NCBI RefSeq assembly: GCF_028747785.1
Contig: NZ_CP118158.1
Location: 62,001 to 126,000 of the forward strand
DNA: 64,000 nucleotides
Source of the DNA: Halosimplex aquaticum
GTDB lineage: Archaea; Halobacteriota; Halobacteria; Halobacteriales; Haloarculaceae
Direction: 5' to 3'
Below, one piece after another: positions 51,435 to 60,555 of the stretch. The translations under genes were made by a program, and so were the position numbers. Below the pieces are notes generated by a model. The model ran no database searches and was not told where the DNA came from. It worked only from the letters and a program-made list of their open reading frames with translations. How positions within the stretch are numbered: the stretch's first letter is position 1; every line of letters begins with the position of its first letter.

Positions 51435-52721
51435 CTATTCGTCGCCGCCCTCGCCGTCGAAGCGAGCGTCGACGCTGTGGGCGTGCGCTTCCAGCCCCTC
51501 CGCGTCGGCGAGCGTCGTCACCGTCTCTCGCAGGTCGCCGAGGGCGTCCCGGGAGAGCCGCTGGACCGTCGTCGAGCGGAGGAACGTGTCGACCGAGAGG
51601 CCGCCGGTGACCTTCGCCTTCCCGTTCGTCGGGAGGACGTGGTTGGTCCCCGTCGCGTAGTCGCCGGCCGCGACCGGGCTGTACGGGCCGAGGAACGCGC
51701 TCCCGGCGCTCGGGACCCGATCGAGCAGGGCGTCGGCGTCGTCGGCCTGGATCGAGAGGTGCTCGGGGGCGTACTCCTCGGCGAACAGCACCGCCTCGCT
51801 CATCGAGCGGGCGAGGAAGACGCCGCTGGCGTCGCCGTCGAGCGCGGCCCGGATGGTTTCCTCGCGTTCGCGGCCGCTGGCGTGGTCGTCGACGGCGGCC
51901 GCGACGGCCTCGGCGGTCGCCTCGTCGTCCGTGACGGCGACGACCGAACTCGTCTCGCCGTGTTCGGCCTGCGCGACGAGATCCGCCGCGACGAGCGACG
52001 GGTCGGCCGTCTCGTCGGCGAGGACGAGGACCTCGCTCGGTCCGGCGAGGAAGTCTATCTCCACGTCGCCCCGCACCTCGGCCTTCGCCGCGGTGACCCA
52101 CTGGTTGCCCGGGCCGACGACCTTCTGGACGGCGTTGATCGTCTCGGTCCCGTAGGCGAGGGCGGCGACCGCCTGCGCGCCGCCGACCTGATAGACCGCG
52201 TCCGCGCCCGCCTCGTGGATGGCCGCCAGCGTCACGGGGTCGAGTTCCTCCGCGGGGGGCGTCGCGACTGCGACGTGTTCGACGCCGGCGACGACCGCCG
52301 GGATGACGCCCATCAGGACGCTGGAGGGGTAGGAGGCCGTGCCTCCGGGGGCGTAGACGCCGACGGTCTCCAGCGGGCGGAACCGCCGGCCGAGTTCCCG
52401 CCCCTCGAAGTCCTCGGTCCAGTCCTCGGGGCGCTGGCGCTCGTGGAACGCGCGGATGTTCTCGGCGGCGTCCGCGATCGCCCGCCGGACGTCGTCGTCG
52501 ATCTCCTCGTGAGCGCGTTCGACCTGGTCGGTCACGTCGATGTTGCCGACCTCGACGCCGTCGATCTCCCGGGAGAGGGCGCGGAGGGCGACGTTCCCTT
52601 CCGTCCTGACGCGGTCGACGATCTCGCGAGCGTCCTCGCGGACCGCCTCCACGCCCGCGTCGCGGTCGAACAGCGCGGCCCGGTCGTCGGGGCCCAGCGC
52701 GTCCACACTTCGCACGTTCAT
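51435..52721 (-). CDS. hisD: Histidinol dehydrogenase
   Basis: Zinc enzyme oxidising histidinol to histidine in two NAD steps. 428 residues, ATG 52721 (MNVRSVDALG). Signature blocks: PGGTASYPSSVLM, VGGAQAVAALAYGTETI, VGPGNQWVTAAK, DFLAGPSEVLVLADE, QAEHGETSSVVAV (zinc Gln/His) and the C-terminal DYATGTNHVLPT with GGLSVDTFLRS. No other his genes are in the window, so the pathway genes are dispersed as usual in haloarchaea. Confidence 0.95.
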   Translation of the reverse strand: MNVRSVDALGPDDRAALFDRDAGVEAVREDAREIVDRVRTEGNVALRALSREIDGVEVGNIDVTDQVERAHEEIDDDVRRAIADAAENIRAFHERQRPEDWTEDFEGRELGRRFRPLETVGVYAPGGTASYPSSVLMGVIPAVVAGVEHVAVATPPAEELDPVTLAAIHEAGADAVYQVGGAQAVAALAYGTETINAVQKVVGPGNQWVTAAKAEVRGDVEIDFLAGPSEVLVLADETADPSLVAADLVAQAEHGETSSVVAVTDDEATAEAVAAAVDDHASGREREETIRAALDGDASGVFLARSMSEAVLFAEEYAPEHLSIQADDADALLDRVPSAGSAFLGPYSPVAAGDYATGTNHVLPTNGKAKVTGGLSVDTFLRSTTVQRLSRDALGDLRETVTTLADAEGLEAHAHSVDARFDGEGGDE

Positions 52722-52824
52722 GCGTCTCCGTTGCCGCGACTGACCCATACGACTTGCTATCGGGGACGAGGCGCTCGGCGCAGGTGGGAACGGACGAGAT
52801 CGGCCGCTCCGGCGAGAGACGCCG

Positions 52825-53985
52825 TCAGCCCTGGTAGTACCACCAGGCGGTGACGACGAGGATCATGAACAGGCCGCCGAGGAAGAAGGCGACCGCGGGG
52901 TCCGCGAGGAACCCGTCGCCGCCGCTCTCGGAGAACTGGCGCCCGCTCTCGACGGTCCGGGCGGTGAGGTTCACGTCCGTCGCCGGACTCGCGGTCCCCG
53001 ATTCGAAACCCGTCGGTTCCGGCGTGGGGGAGGGCGGCTCCGTGGGCGTCGGCGTGTCCATCGCCGCCGTCGGCGTCGCGGTCTCGGTCGCGGTCGGCGT
53101 CTCCGTCGGCGCAGGGGTCGCCGTGGCGGTCGGCGTCGCCTGCGGTGTCGGCGTCGAAGCGGGCGTGGGCGACGGCGTCCCGGCCGGCGTCGGTGACGGC
53201 GTTCCGGCAGCCGTGGGAGACGGCGGCTCCGTGGGCGTCGCCGTCGCGGTCGGCGCCTCGGTCGGCTCCGGCGTCGCCGTGAGCGTCGACTCGGGCGTCG
53301 CCGTCGCGCCGCCGTCGGTCGCGGTGTCCTCGACGCCGAAGATCCCGACGTCGTCCTCCGGCGTCGCCGTCTCGGTCAGTCCCTCCGCCCCGTCCCCGGC
53401 GTTGGCGCCGTCGGCGCCGCCTCCGTCGGCACCGCCTGCTGCGCCCGCACCCCCGTCGCCTCCGTCGCCACCGCCCGACTGCGGGCGTTCACTCCCGCCG
53501 CTGGATCCCATCCCGACAGAGATGTCGTACTGGCCGAGTCGGCCGCCCGACTCGCCGAACAGCCGCTGGATCGCGAGGGTGGCGAGCCCGAGCAGACCGA
53601 TCGCGCCGAGCAGCCGCGTCAGCGCCGTCTTCAGCCGCGAACGGTGGTGTTCCCGGCCCGCGAAGAGGACGAGTGCCTCGCTGGCCGGCGCGTAGATGGT
53701 CATCTCGGTGCCCTTCTCGGAGTACCCCTCACCGGCCGGCTGGATCAGCTCGGCGTCCTCCAGTCGCTCGACGTGGTAGTGGACGTTCTGTAGCGAGGTC
53801 CCCACCTCGTCGCGGATCTCCGGGGGCGTCTTCGGCTCCTCGTAGAGCGTTCCGAGGATCTGTCTGGCGGTGTCAGAGGAGAGCGCGGAGAGGGCCTCCT
53901 CGGTCGCCTCGTCGTCGAGGTCGAGGACCCGAGGTTCGTCAGGCGTCCGGGTAGGTTCCGACTTGAACGGCAGCAGACGACCCAT
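52825..53985 (-). CDS. Membrane-anchored HTH regulator with long Thr/Pro-rich linker
   Basis: A 386-residue protein. Residues 25-115 are an ArsR-like winged helix (ALSSDTARQILGTLYEEPKTPPEIRDEVG, then NVHYHVERLEDAELI). A first membrane helix at about 124-143 (RLLGAIGLLGLATLAIQRLF) is followed by roughly 215 residues rich in Thr, Pro, Ser, Gly and Ala (TPTEPPSPTP and TATPTP units), then a C-terminal helix (about 362-382, VAFFLGGLFMILVVTAWW). Topology would leave the HTH inside and the mucin-like linker outside, an envelope-sensing one-component design. TATA-like CATTAAGC (54007-54014) suits ATG 53985. Confidence 0.85.
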   Translation of the reverse strand: MGRLLPFKSEPTRTPDEPRVLDLDDEATEEALSALSSDTARQILGTLYEEPKTPPEIRDEVGTSLQNVHYHVERLEDAELIQPAGEGYSEKGTEMTIYAPASEALVLFAGREHHRSRLKTALTRLLGAIGLLGLATLAIQRLFGESGGRLGQYDISVGMGSSGGSERPQSGGGDGGDGGAGAAGGADGGGADGANAGDGAEGLTETATPEDDVGIFGVEDTATDGGATATPESTLTATPEPTEAPTATATPTEPPSPTAAGTPSPTPAGTPSPTPASTPTPQATPTATATPAPTETPTATETATPTAAMDTPTPTEPPSPTPEPTGFESGTASPATDVNLTARTVESGRQFSESGGDGFLADPAVAFFLGGLFMILVVTAWWYYQG

Positions 53986-54078
53986 TGTGCGTCCTGAGTG
54001 GGCCTAGCTTAATGGCTTTTCCCAAGAGACAAAAGCTCGTTTGAAGCTGCGACCGGCGCTCCAGCGCTCGACTCGGCG

Positions 54079-55239
54079 TTATCTGTAGACGCGGGACAGT
54101 ACGTGCAACGACGACAGAACCACCGCGAGACCGACCTCGCCGACGACGACGAACAGTAACGGCAGCGTTCGCGCCGACGGCGGCAGGACGACCGCGTAGA
54201 CGTACCAGCCCGTTCCCACTGCCAGCCCGAGGAAGAGCAGGTGGACGAGTACCCAGGCGCCCAGCGTTCGCAGGAGGGACGCGGCGCGTTCGAAGACGGG
54301 GTCGGACCGAGGGGCGTCGGAGACGTCGCCGTCGGTCGCGTCCCAGAAGGTGTTCCGGGCGTGCGATCCAGCCGCGGCCGTCGATGCACGCCGGCCCGAC
54401 CGCTCGCTCGCGGCCCCGCCCGCCCGCTGCGTTCGGCGCCTCCGGGCCGACGACCGGCGGCCGCCTCCCGAGACGGCCTCCGATTTCGAGGTGCCCGCCG
54501 CCGATCGGTTCGCGCCCGTCGACCCGGACGCAGTCACGCCCGCAGCATCTGACGCTGATCCGCTCGTCGTTCCGCCGGTCGCCGCGGATCCCGAGGCAGT
54601 CGCGCCGGTGGTGCGCCTCGCACCCGAACTCGACGCCGACGACGAGGCGGCGTCGTCCGATTCGGTGGACCCCCGGCCGCGCGACCGACTCGACCCGTCT
54701 GTGTCCGAGCGGCGCGACGAGGTCGTTCCCGACTGATTCGACGAGGTCGCCCCCGACTGGCTCGACGTGCCCGATCGCGACCGATCGTTGGCTCGCGTTT
54801 CCGCCCGCGTCCGCGATCCGCGGGACGCGTCAGTCGAGCCGGTGGACGCGCTGTCGGTCTCTGACTCGGTGCGCGACGCGGACCGACCGCGCCCGCTTCC
54901 GCTCCGCGACTTCGTCGTTCGCTCCGTTCGCTTCGAGGCCGACCTCGACGCGGAAGCCGACGAGCCCGCGTCGGTGGTTCCCTCGTCGACCGCCCACAGC
55001 GAGGCGTCGCAGTGGGCGTCGACGTAAGAGGCGTGGCCGAGCCTGTCGTATCGCCTCCGCTCTTTCGGATCGAGGAGCACCTCCTTTGCCGCGGTGATGC
55101 GCTTGAACTGCTCGGCGGCGTCCGGCGCGGCGCTCACGTCCGGGTGGTGGTCCTTGGCGCGCTCCCGGTAGGCCGCGCGTATCGCGTCGTCGCCGGCGTC
55201 GGGCCCCACCCCGAGGACGCCGTAGAACGTCGTACTCAT
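54079..55239 (-). CDS. Membrane-anchored J-domain protein with Ser/Arg-rich linker
   Basis: A 386-residue DnaJ-type protein. Residues 4-70 are a complete J domain with helix II AAYRERAKDHHPDVS (HPD 32-34) and QFKRITAAKEVLLDPKERRRYDRLG. Residues about 95-300 are low-complexity Ser, Thr, Arg, Gly and Ala with many RS/SR pairs; two membrane helices close the protein (about 327-350 and 357-380). No Gly/Phe, zinc-finger or client domains. It would recruit DnaK to the membrane. The Ser/Arg linker is unusual for haloarchaea. A GTAGGATAG-type box about 30 bp upstream supports ATG 55239. Confidence 0.85.
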   Translation of the reverse strand: MSTTFYGVLGVGPDAGDDAIRAAYRERAKDHHPDVSAAPDAAEQFKRITAAKEVLLDPKERRRYDRLGHASYVDAHCDASLWAVDEGTTDAGSSASASRSASKRTERTTKSRSGSGRGRSASRTESETDSASTGSTDASRGSRTRAETRANDRSRSGTSSQSGATSSNQSGTTSSRRSDTDGSSRSRGRGSTESDDAASSSASSSGARRTTGATASGSAATGGTTSGSASDAAGVTASGSTGANRSAAGTSKSEAVSGGGRRSSARRRRTQRAGGAASERSGRRASTAAAGSHARNTFWDATDGDVSDAPRSDPVFERAASLLRTLGAWVLVHLLFLGLAVGTGWYVYAVVLPPSARTLPLLFVVVGEVGLAVVLSSLHVLSRVYR

Positions 55240-55362
55240 GCGCCCCAGTCCCTGTCGGGTGGTTCTTTCGCCCTATCCTACAAGTAACTTCCTACCGCTG
55301 CAAAGGGGATCGCGGCCTCGGGCGCGAGACAACGTCGGCCGGTTCGGGAACCAGTCGCCGGC

Positions 55363-55557
55363 CTATCCCGATTTGCCCAACCGACGGCCGTCTGTGACTG
55401 CTCTGGTCGCCGAGGCGTCGGTCTTCCCGGTAGCTCCCAGCTCCGGGTGGCAGTTCCGGCAGACCCAGACGACCGTCCGGTGCGTCATCGTCTCCGCGCG
55501 TTCGCGTCGCCTCCACACGTGAAATACGTCGTCGCCGCAGTGGTCACATTCTACCAT
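55363..55557 (-). CDS. Small zinc-finger protein
   Basis: A 64-residue protein with CDHCG (4-8) and CRNCHPEL (33-40) knuckles framing FHVWRRRERAETMTHRTVVW, a treble-clef-like zinc ribbon of a kind common in haloarchaea. The C-terminal 20 residues are basic and disordered. Probably nucleic acid binding. Real-gene support: a TATA-like TATATGTG on the minus strand (55583-55590) 26-33 bp upstream of ATG 55557. Confidence 0.75.
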   Translation of the reverse strand: MVECDHCGDDVFHVWRRRERAETMTHRTVVWVCRNCHPELGATGKTDASATRAVTDGRRLGKSG

Positions 55558-55838
55558 CGTACGCCTACGTGTGCTAGACGGTCACATATACCTTGCCCTG
55601 AACGCGGTTTTACGTTCCCGGTAGTATGAAAGGTCCTAATACGCCGCGCTGCCCGCCCTGCGCCACGATCCGCTGGTCGAGAACGGTGCGCGAGAACGGT
55701 TCATCGCGGCACCGCTTGGACAGATCCGACCAGCGCAGCCGTCTGGCAGGAACCGGTGTCCCGGTGGCGGCCCGGGGCGATAGCGAACTCTCGCGGTCGA
55801 GGGAACCGCTTTTCAGGCAGTCGCGCCAATCGGCGGGT

Positions 55839-56678
55839 ATGTCGACGAGAGAACGGTCCCTCCTGCGGACGGCCGTCGCGCTGGTGTCGGCGATCGGTCT
55901 CGGCGCCGGGGGCCTGCTGCTCGGATTCGTACTGGTGGGTATCACGGTGGGCGTCCTGGTCGCGGGGCTGAACCTCGACCTCCCCGCGACGGCGCAGATC
56001 GTGCTCAGTCTCGTCTTCATCCAGGGCGTGGGCTGTGCCGGCGTCGCCTTCGCCTATCTCAGGCTCAGGCCCGTGGTCGGACCCAAGATCCGATCGATAC
56101 TGGGCTACGAGGGCGTCCCCGGCCCGTTCGACATCGACGCCGCGGTGCCGTCGCTCCGCCAGGTCGCCATCGTGGTCGGCGGGTACGTCCTCGCGCTCGG
56201 CGGGGCCTTCGCCGGGTCGATCCTCGTCACGATCCTGCAGGTCGACACGGGGACCAACCAGGCCGCCCAGATGGGGATGGAGAACCCCGCAATCCTCCTC
56301 ATCCTCATCCCCGCGTCGATCCTGATCATCGGCCCCGGCGAGGAACTGCTCTTCCGCGGGGTCGTCCAGGGGCGCCTGCGCGAGGTGTTCGGGCCGGTCC
56401 TCGGCGTGCTCATCCCAAGCGCCGTCTTCGCCGGCCTCCACTGGTTCGCCCTCACCGGCGGCTCCGCGACCGGGAACCTCGTCGCCCTCGGCGTCCTCGT
56501 CGGCCCCGCGCTCGTCTTCGGCGCGGCCTACGAACTGACGGACAACATCGTCGTCCCCGCCCTCATTCACGGGATCTACAACGCCACGCTGTTCTCGCTG
56601 CTGTACGTCGTGGTCGCCTTCAGCGACCAGCTTCCCGACCCGCAGAACTCGACCGCTGCGGTCCTGGCGCTGCTCTGA
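55839..56678 (+). CDS. CPBP-family intramembrane metalloprotease
   Basis: A 279-residue membrane protein with seven to eight helices (first at 12-42). The CPBP/ABI motif EELLFRGVVQ (E168, E169, R173) and the later His motifs GLHWFALTGG and HGIYNATLF are intact, so it is likely an active CAAX-type protease or its bacteriocin-immunity-like relative. ATG 55839 begins MSTRERSLLRTAVAL; the frame is open further upstream, but that part is Arg/Ser-rich and out of character. Substrate unknown. Confidence 0.88.
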   Translation: MSTRERSLLRTAVALVSAIGLGAGGLLLGFVLVGITVGVLVAGLNLDLPATAQIVLSLVFIQGVGCAGVAFAYLRLRPVVGPKIRSILGYEGVPGPFDIDAAVPSLRQVAIVVGGYVLALGGAFAGSILVTILQVDTGTNQAAQMGMENPAILLILIPASILIIGPGEELLFRGVVQGRLREVFGPVLGVLIPSAVFAGLHWFALTGGSATGNLVALGVLVGPALVFGAAYELTDNIVVPALIHGIYNATLFSLLYVVVAFSDQLPDPQNSTAAVLALL

Positions 56679-56681
56679 ACG

Positions 56682-57077
56682 TCAGAGCAGCGATATCACG
56701 CCGAAGGCGACCGGATAGACGCCGAGGACGAGCGCGCTGACGACGCCCATCAGCCCGCCGGCCTCGTCCGCGTCGTCCGCGATCCGCCCGGTGTACGTCG
56801 CGTACGCGGAATAGAGCCCGACCGGCGTCAACAGCAGCGTGGCGACGCGTCCGTACGGAGCGGCCAGTCCAGAAACGTGGGCGATCACCGACCCCGCCAG
56901 CGCGAACAAGGCCGCCGTCAGGACGAAAAACGCCGCCGTCTCGAAGTACGGCTCGGGCGTCTCCTCCTCGCCCTCCCGCGGGGGCGGTTCGTAGTACCGG
57001 AGCGTCACGGCGGCGACGCCCGTCGCCCCGAGGAGCGAGACGAACGCGATGACGGCTGTCGCCGGGTCTATCGGCAT
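56682..57077 (-). CDS. Four-helix membrane protein of unknown function
   Basis: A 131-residue protein. Helices at about 7-28 (AVIAFVSLLGATGVAAVTL), 48-70 (AAFFVLTAALFALAGSVIAHV), 75-95 (VATLLLTPVGLYSAYA) and 108-130 (LMGVVSALVLGVYPVAFGVISLL), with an acidic loop REGEEETPEP after the first. It is separated from the convergent CPBP gene by 3 bp and from aglB's stop by 37 bp, on the aglB strand. No known family recognised. Confidence 0.7.
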   Translation of the reverse strand: MPIDPATAVIAFVSLLGATGVAAVTLRYYEPPPREGEEETPEPYFETAAFFVLTAALFALAGSVIAHVSGLAAPYGRVATLLLTPVGLYSAYATYTGRIADDADEAGGLMGVVSALVLGVYPVAFGVISLL

Positions 57078-57114
57078 CGATACCGGATTCGGCGGGGCGG
57101 GTCTTAACGGTGGG

Positions 57115-59946
57115 TTACTCGCTCCAGTCCGTCCGGCCCGGCCGGGCTCCCCGGAGCGTCTCACGTCCCGCAGTTGTCCGGCCGGGAGCCGCTCGTGAGC
57201 TACGCTGTTTCGGCAGAGCGATCGACGAGGGCGACGACAGCGACCCACTGGACCCCTGCGATTCGTTCGCTTCCCCGACGGGTTCGACCTGTACGTCGAC
57301 GGTCTCTCCGTCGTAGATCGCCGGCTCGGGGACGGCGACGGTCCCAGTGGCTTCGGGGTCCGTCCGGTTTCCGACGAAGACGCTGTACTGTCCCAGGGCT
57401 CGGACGCTGGAGTTGGTCCCGCCGTCGTCCGGGGCGACGACGTCGCTCGTCGCGTACGGGACCGTCAGTTCGAACGAGCCGTTCGGGGCCACCGTCGCCC
57501 GCTGGACGTACGTGAAGTTTCGCCCGGTGTGGGTCCGGAGACGCAGCGTCGCGTACGCGGCGGTCCCGTTCTCGACGTTCGGGGCGCGGCCCGTGATCGT
57601 CGCGCCCTCGACGTGCTCGAATATCTTCACGCGCGACTCGACGGCGGCGTTGTAGACGAACCGGGTCCGCCGCGGTCCGAGCGGGACGACCTGTCGCGTC
57701 CGGTCCGCCCGCTGGAGACGGGCCGCGAGCGAGGCCACGTTGTCCCAGCCGGAACCGAGCCTGAGCCGCGTCAGCGGGTTGACGCTCTGCCCGCTGACGT
57801 ACCCGCCGACGATGGCGTAACGGTCGACCTCGTGCACCAGCCGGTAGTGAGCGAGCCGGTCGGCGTCCCGGTAGTACAGCGAGGCGAGCGTCGTCTCCGC
57901 GTACCGGTCGGTCGTCTCCCGGAGCGTCACGTTCTGGCCGCCGAAGCGGTACCGGGCCTCCTGGAAGTACGCGGGGAGGTCCGGCCCCGCCCAGCGGGTG
58001 ATCGGCGGGAACTTGTCGCTGGCCATCTGGTCGTCGATCACCACGTACCGCCCGTTCTCGCCGTCCAGTCGCGCCGGCTGGTCCGCGACGACGTCCCTGA
58101 GCTCCTCGACGGACATGTCCGCGACCCGCGACGGGTTCTCCGAGAGGGAGGGCAGCGCTTCGAGGATGAGGTTCGCCCGCGTCTCGTTTGCCGCCTGGAG
58201 GTACGCCGAGGCCGGGACCGGCCCTTCCTGGAACGGGTTGGCGTACGGGATACGATGGCCCATGACGGTGATCCAGTGGCCGTAGTCCCACCAGGACATG
58301 ACGCCGTACGCCCCCTGCGGATAGTCGAAGTCGCCGTCGGCGGGGCGGTCGTACCACTCGTAGTACCCCATGGGAGGTTCGGGAGAGTTCTCCTGCAGCC
58401 AGTTCAGCCCCTCGTACCACGCCCGGTCGGTCCCGCCGAGGCGCTCTGCCTGCTCCCAGACGGGCTGGCGGCCGGACACGGCGACGACGTTCCCGGGGAC
58501 TATCAGCAAGACCACGGCGAGGACGCCCAGGACCTGGTAGACGTCGACGTCCCCGAGCGCGTCCCCCTCGCGGTCGAGCGGCACCAGTTCCGTGAACGTC
58601 CACCAGATCGCGTACGCCGCGAGGAGCGCGACGGTGACGGCGAAGTAGTACCCGAACCGCGACATCGTGAAGTACGCGGCGAACATCGAGAGGCTCCAGA
58701 GGACCACGAGGAGTCCGACCGGCCGGTTCTCGCGGACGACCGAGTACAGGAGGAGCGCGAACCCCGCGGCGGCCAGCACCAGCAGGCCGCCGAACGCGGC
58801 GACGGCGGTGCCGACCGTGGCCGGCTGGATCTCGCCGACCGTCCCCGCCGAGACCGACGTGAGCAGGCCGAACGAATAGACGCGCGTGACGAGCGCCGCG
58901 AACAGGTCGATCCCGCGGGGGAAGACCAGCCACAGGAACGCCAGCGAACCGACGGCGAGCGCGGCGACCGCCTGCGGGAAGGTCCGCCGGTCGTATCCCT
59001 CGCGGTCGAGGTACCGCGAGAGGCCGTAGAGGACGAGCGACCCCGCCGCGACGCCGAACGCGACCAGCGGCTGGAGCAGCGAGTAGGCGGTCGCCGACAG
59101 CGAGTTCGAACGCGAGTACAGCAGCGCCAACACGCCGGCGACGGCCGTCGTGACCACCGCCGCGTACGTCAGGTAGTCGGTCGCGCGCCCGGCGAGGTGG
59201 TCGCGGGAGAACTGGACGACGACGAACACGCCGATCGTGAACAGCAGCATGACGCCCGGGGGCCACAGCGCCATGTAGGCCGCGACAGCGATGCCGCCGA
59301 AGATCCCGGCCACGACCGGCCTCCTGACGAGGTCCCAGTCGCCGTTCCGAACGTCGGCCACCAGCGGCTTCTCGCGGTAGGCCGCCAGGAGCGCGACGGC
59401 GAAGCCGGCGACGGCCGCGGTCCCGAACAGCGGTTCGGCCGACTGGTGGTCCGACGCGCCGACGATCGTCCGGTAGAAGAACCCGCCGCCGACGAGCGCG
59501 AGCAGGCCGGCGGCGACGGCTCCGCCCCATCGGTCCGTCAGGCGGGACCCGACGTAGTAGGTCGGAACGGCCGTGAGCGCCCCGAAGACCGGCGGTGCGA
59601 GAGCGAGGACGACGTTCACCAGGTGGTCGCTCGGATCCCCGAGGCCGACGACGAGCACGGCGAGCGCGACGATCTGGTCGAACAGGCCGCCGAACCCGGA
59701 GTGGTGGCCGGTGCCGTACGGGAAGTTCGACCACGGGTCGAACGGCGTGAGTTCGGGGAAGTAGCGGACCACGTACTGGGTTGTTCGGCTGTGGTACCAC
59801 GCGTCGTTCCCGGAGAAGAAAACCGCCGTGTCGGTGATGACCCGGTCGTCGGGGAGCAGTCGGACCCAGAGCAGGAACGCGACCGCGAGGAGGAGTATCG
59901 CGAACGGCCCGTACCGTTCCGCGACGGCTCGGCGACGCCGGGTCAC
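57115..59946 (-). CDS. aglB: Oligosaccharyltransferase AglB (STT3)
   Basis: Transfers lipid-linked glycans to Asn of N-x-S/T sequons outside the membrane (S-layer, pili). With GTG 59946 it has 943 residues: 13 membrane helices to about residue 490, then the soluble domain. Catalytic residues visible are D48 in GNDAWYHSR, the D-x-E-type SDHQSAEP (165-172), the external-loop Glu372 in TVGEIQ, and WWDYG (552-556). GTGs at 60009 or 60048 in frame are alternative starts; the added residues are basic. The C-terminal about 45 residues (after VEPVGEANES) are Ser/Arg-rich and unlike the rest. No other agl gene is nearby. Confidence 0.93.
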   Translation of the reverse strand: MTRRRRAVAERYGPFAILLLAVAFLLWVRLLPDDRVITDTAVFFSGNDAWYHSRTTQYVVRYFPELTPFDPWSNFPYGTGHHSGFGGLFDQIVALAVLVVGLGDPSDHLVNVVLALAPPVFGALTAVPTYYVGSRLTDRWGGAVAAGLLALVGGGFFYRTIVGASDHQSAEPLFGTAAVAGFAVALLAAYREKPLVADVRNGDWDLVRRPVVAGIFGGIAVAAYMALWPPGVMLLFTIGVFVVVQFSRDHLAGRATDYLTYAAVVTTAVAGVLALLYSRSNSLSATAYSLLQPLVAFGVAAGSLVLYGLSRYLDREGYDRRTFPQAVAALAVGSLAFLWLVFPRGIDLFAALVTRVYSFGLLTSVSAGTVGEIQPATVGTAVAAFGGLLVLAAAGFALLLYSVVRENRPVGLLVVLWSLSMFAAYFTMSRFGYYFAVTVALLAAYAIWWTFTELVPLDREGDALGDVDVYQVLGVLAVVLLIVPGNVVAVSGRQPVWEQAERLGGTDRAWYEGLNWLQENSPEPPMGYYEWYDRPADGDFDYPQGAYGVMSWWDYGHWITVMGHRIPYANPFQEGPVPASAYLQAANETRANLILEALPSLSENPSRVADMSVEELRDVVADQPARLDGENGRYVVIDDQMASDKFPPITRWAGPDLPAYFQEARYRFGGQNVTLRETTDRYAETTLASLYYRDADRLAHYRLVHEVDRYAIVGGYVSGQSVNPLTRLRLGSGWDNVASLAARLQRADRTRQVVPLGPRRTRFVYNAAVESRVKIFEHVEGATITGRAPNVENGTAAYATLRLRTHTGRNFTYVQRATVAPNGSFELTVPYATSDVVAPDDGGTNSSVRALGQYSVFVGNRTDPEATGTVAVPEPAIYDGETVDVQVEPVGEANESQGSSGSLSSPSSIALPKQRSSRAAPGRTTAGRETLRGARPGRTDWSE

Positions 59947-60113
59947 GCGCCGGACCGTCGGTCCGCGACGAGGTGGCTTCGCACGGTACCGACCGGCGTC
60001 GGCGGGCACACCGCCTGTGACTGCGCACGTATCATCGTCGAGGGTCACCTGCGCATACGCCAGATGTTCGAAAAGGCGCCGTGCCTGCAAAGAAAAGGAG
60101 AGCGCCGGAGCGT

Positions 60114-60518
60114 CTAGAACCGCCGACCGGCGCTCGCGAACGCGGTCTCCTCCTCGGTGCGGGTGACCCGGAGTTCGAGGCCGGAATCGCCGTCGATGGA
60201 CAGCGTGAGGTCTTCGACGGCGCAGGCGTACGCGCTGACGTGATTCCCGGACGAGCGGATGCGGACGCGCTCTTCGAGCAGTCCCGCGTCGACGAGGACC
60301 TCCACCTTGCGGTAGGCGGTCGACCGCGCTATGTCGAAGGCGTCGCTGATCTCGGTGACGGTCAGTTCCTCGTCGCTGGTCGCCGCGAGGATCGTCCGGC
60401 AGTCGGCGTCATCGATCGCTTCGAGGACGCCGCCGACGTCGGCCTCGTCGGTGCGCGGCCGCTGTCCGTCGGTGTGGTTCTCCGGGGCGTCGCGCTCGGC
60501 GAACTGAGACTGACTCAT
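60114..60518 (-). CDS. Winged-helix transcriptional regulator
   Basis: A 134-residue regulator. After a 25-residue acidic tail, residues 27-90 form an ArsR/IclR-like winged helix (LEAIDDADCRTILAA, LTVTEISDAFDIARSTAYRKVEVLVDAGLLEERVR), followed by a two-strand C-terminal unit (DLTLSIDGDSGLELRVTR). Relatives in haloarchaea are often near Bat-type regulators, as here. Upstream at 60556-60571 is a perfect hairpin/palindrome between its TATA-like TTTAAG (60574-60579) and the likely start of transcription. Confidence 0.85.
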   Translation of the reverse strand: MSQSQFAERDAPENHTDGQRPRTDEADVGGVLEAIDDADCRTILAATSDEELTVTEISDAFDIARSTAYRKVEVLVDAGLLEERVRIRSSGNHVSAYACAVEDLTLSIDGDSGLELRVTRTEEETAFASAGRRF

Positions 60519-60555
60519 ATCCGTATAGATGGACGCCTGCCGGACGGGCTTGCGA

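Noticed and set aside
55626-55838. Upstream extension of the CPBP protease gene
   Set aside because: Residues are Arg/Ser/Cys-rich without helix pattern; ATG 55839 directly precedes the first membrane helix.
57529-60117. 862-residue plus-strand open frame opposite aglB
   Set aside because: Arg/Glu/Val-rich shadow typical of high-GC DNA; aglB on the other strand has all catalytic motifs.
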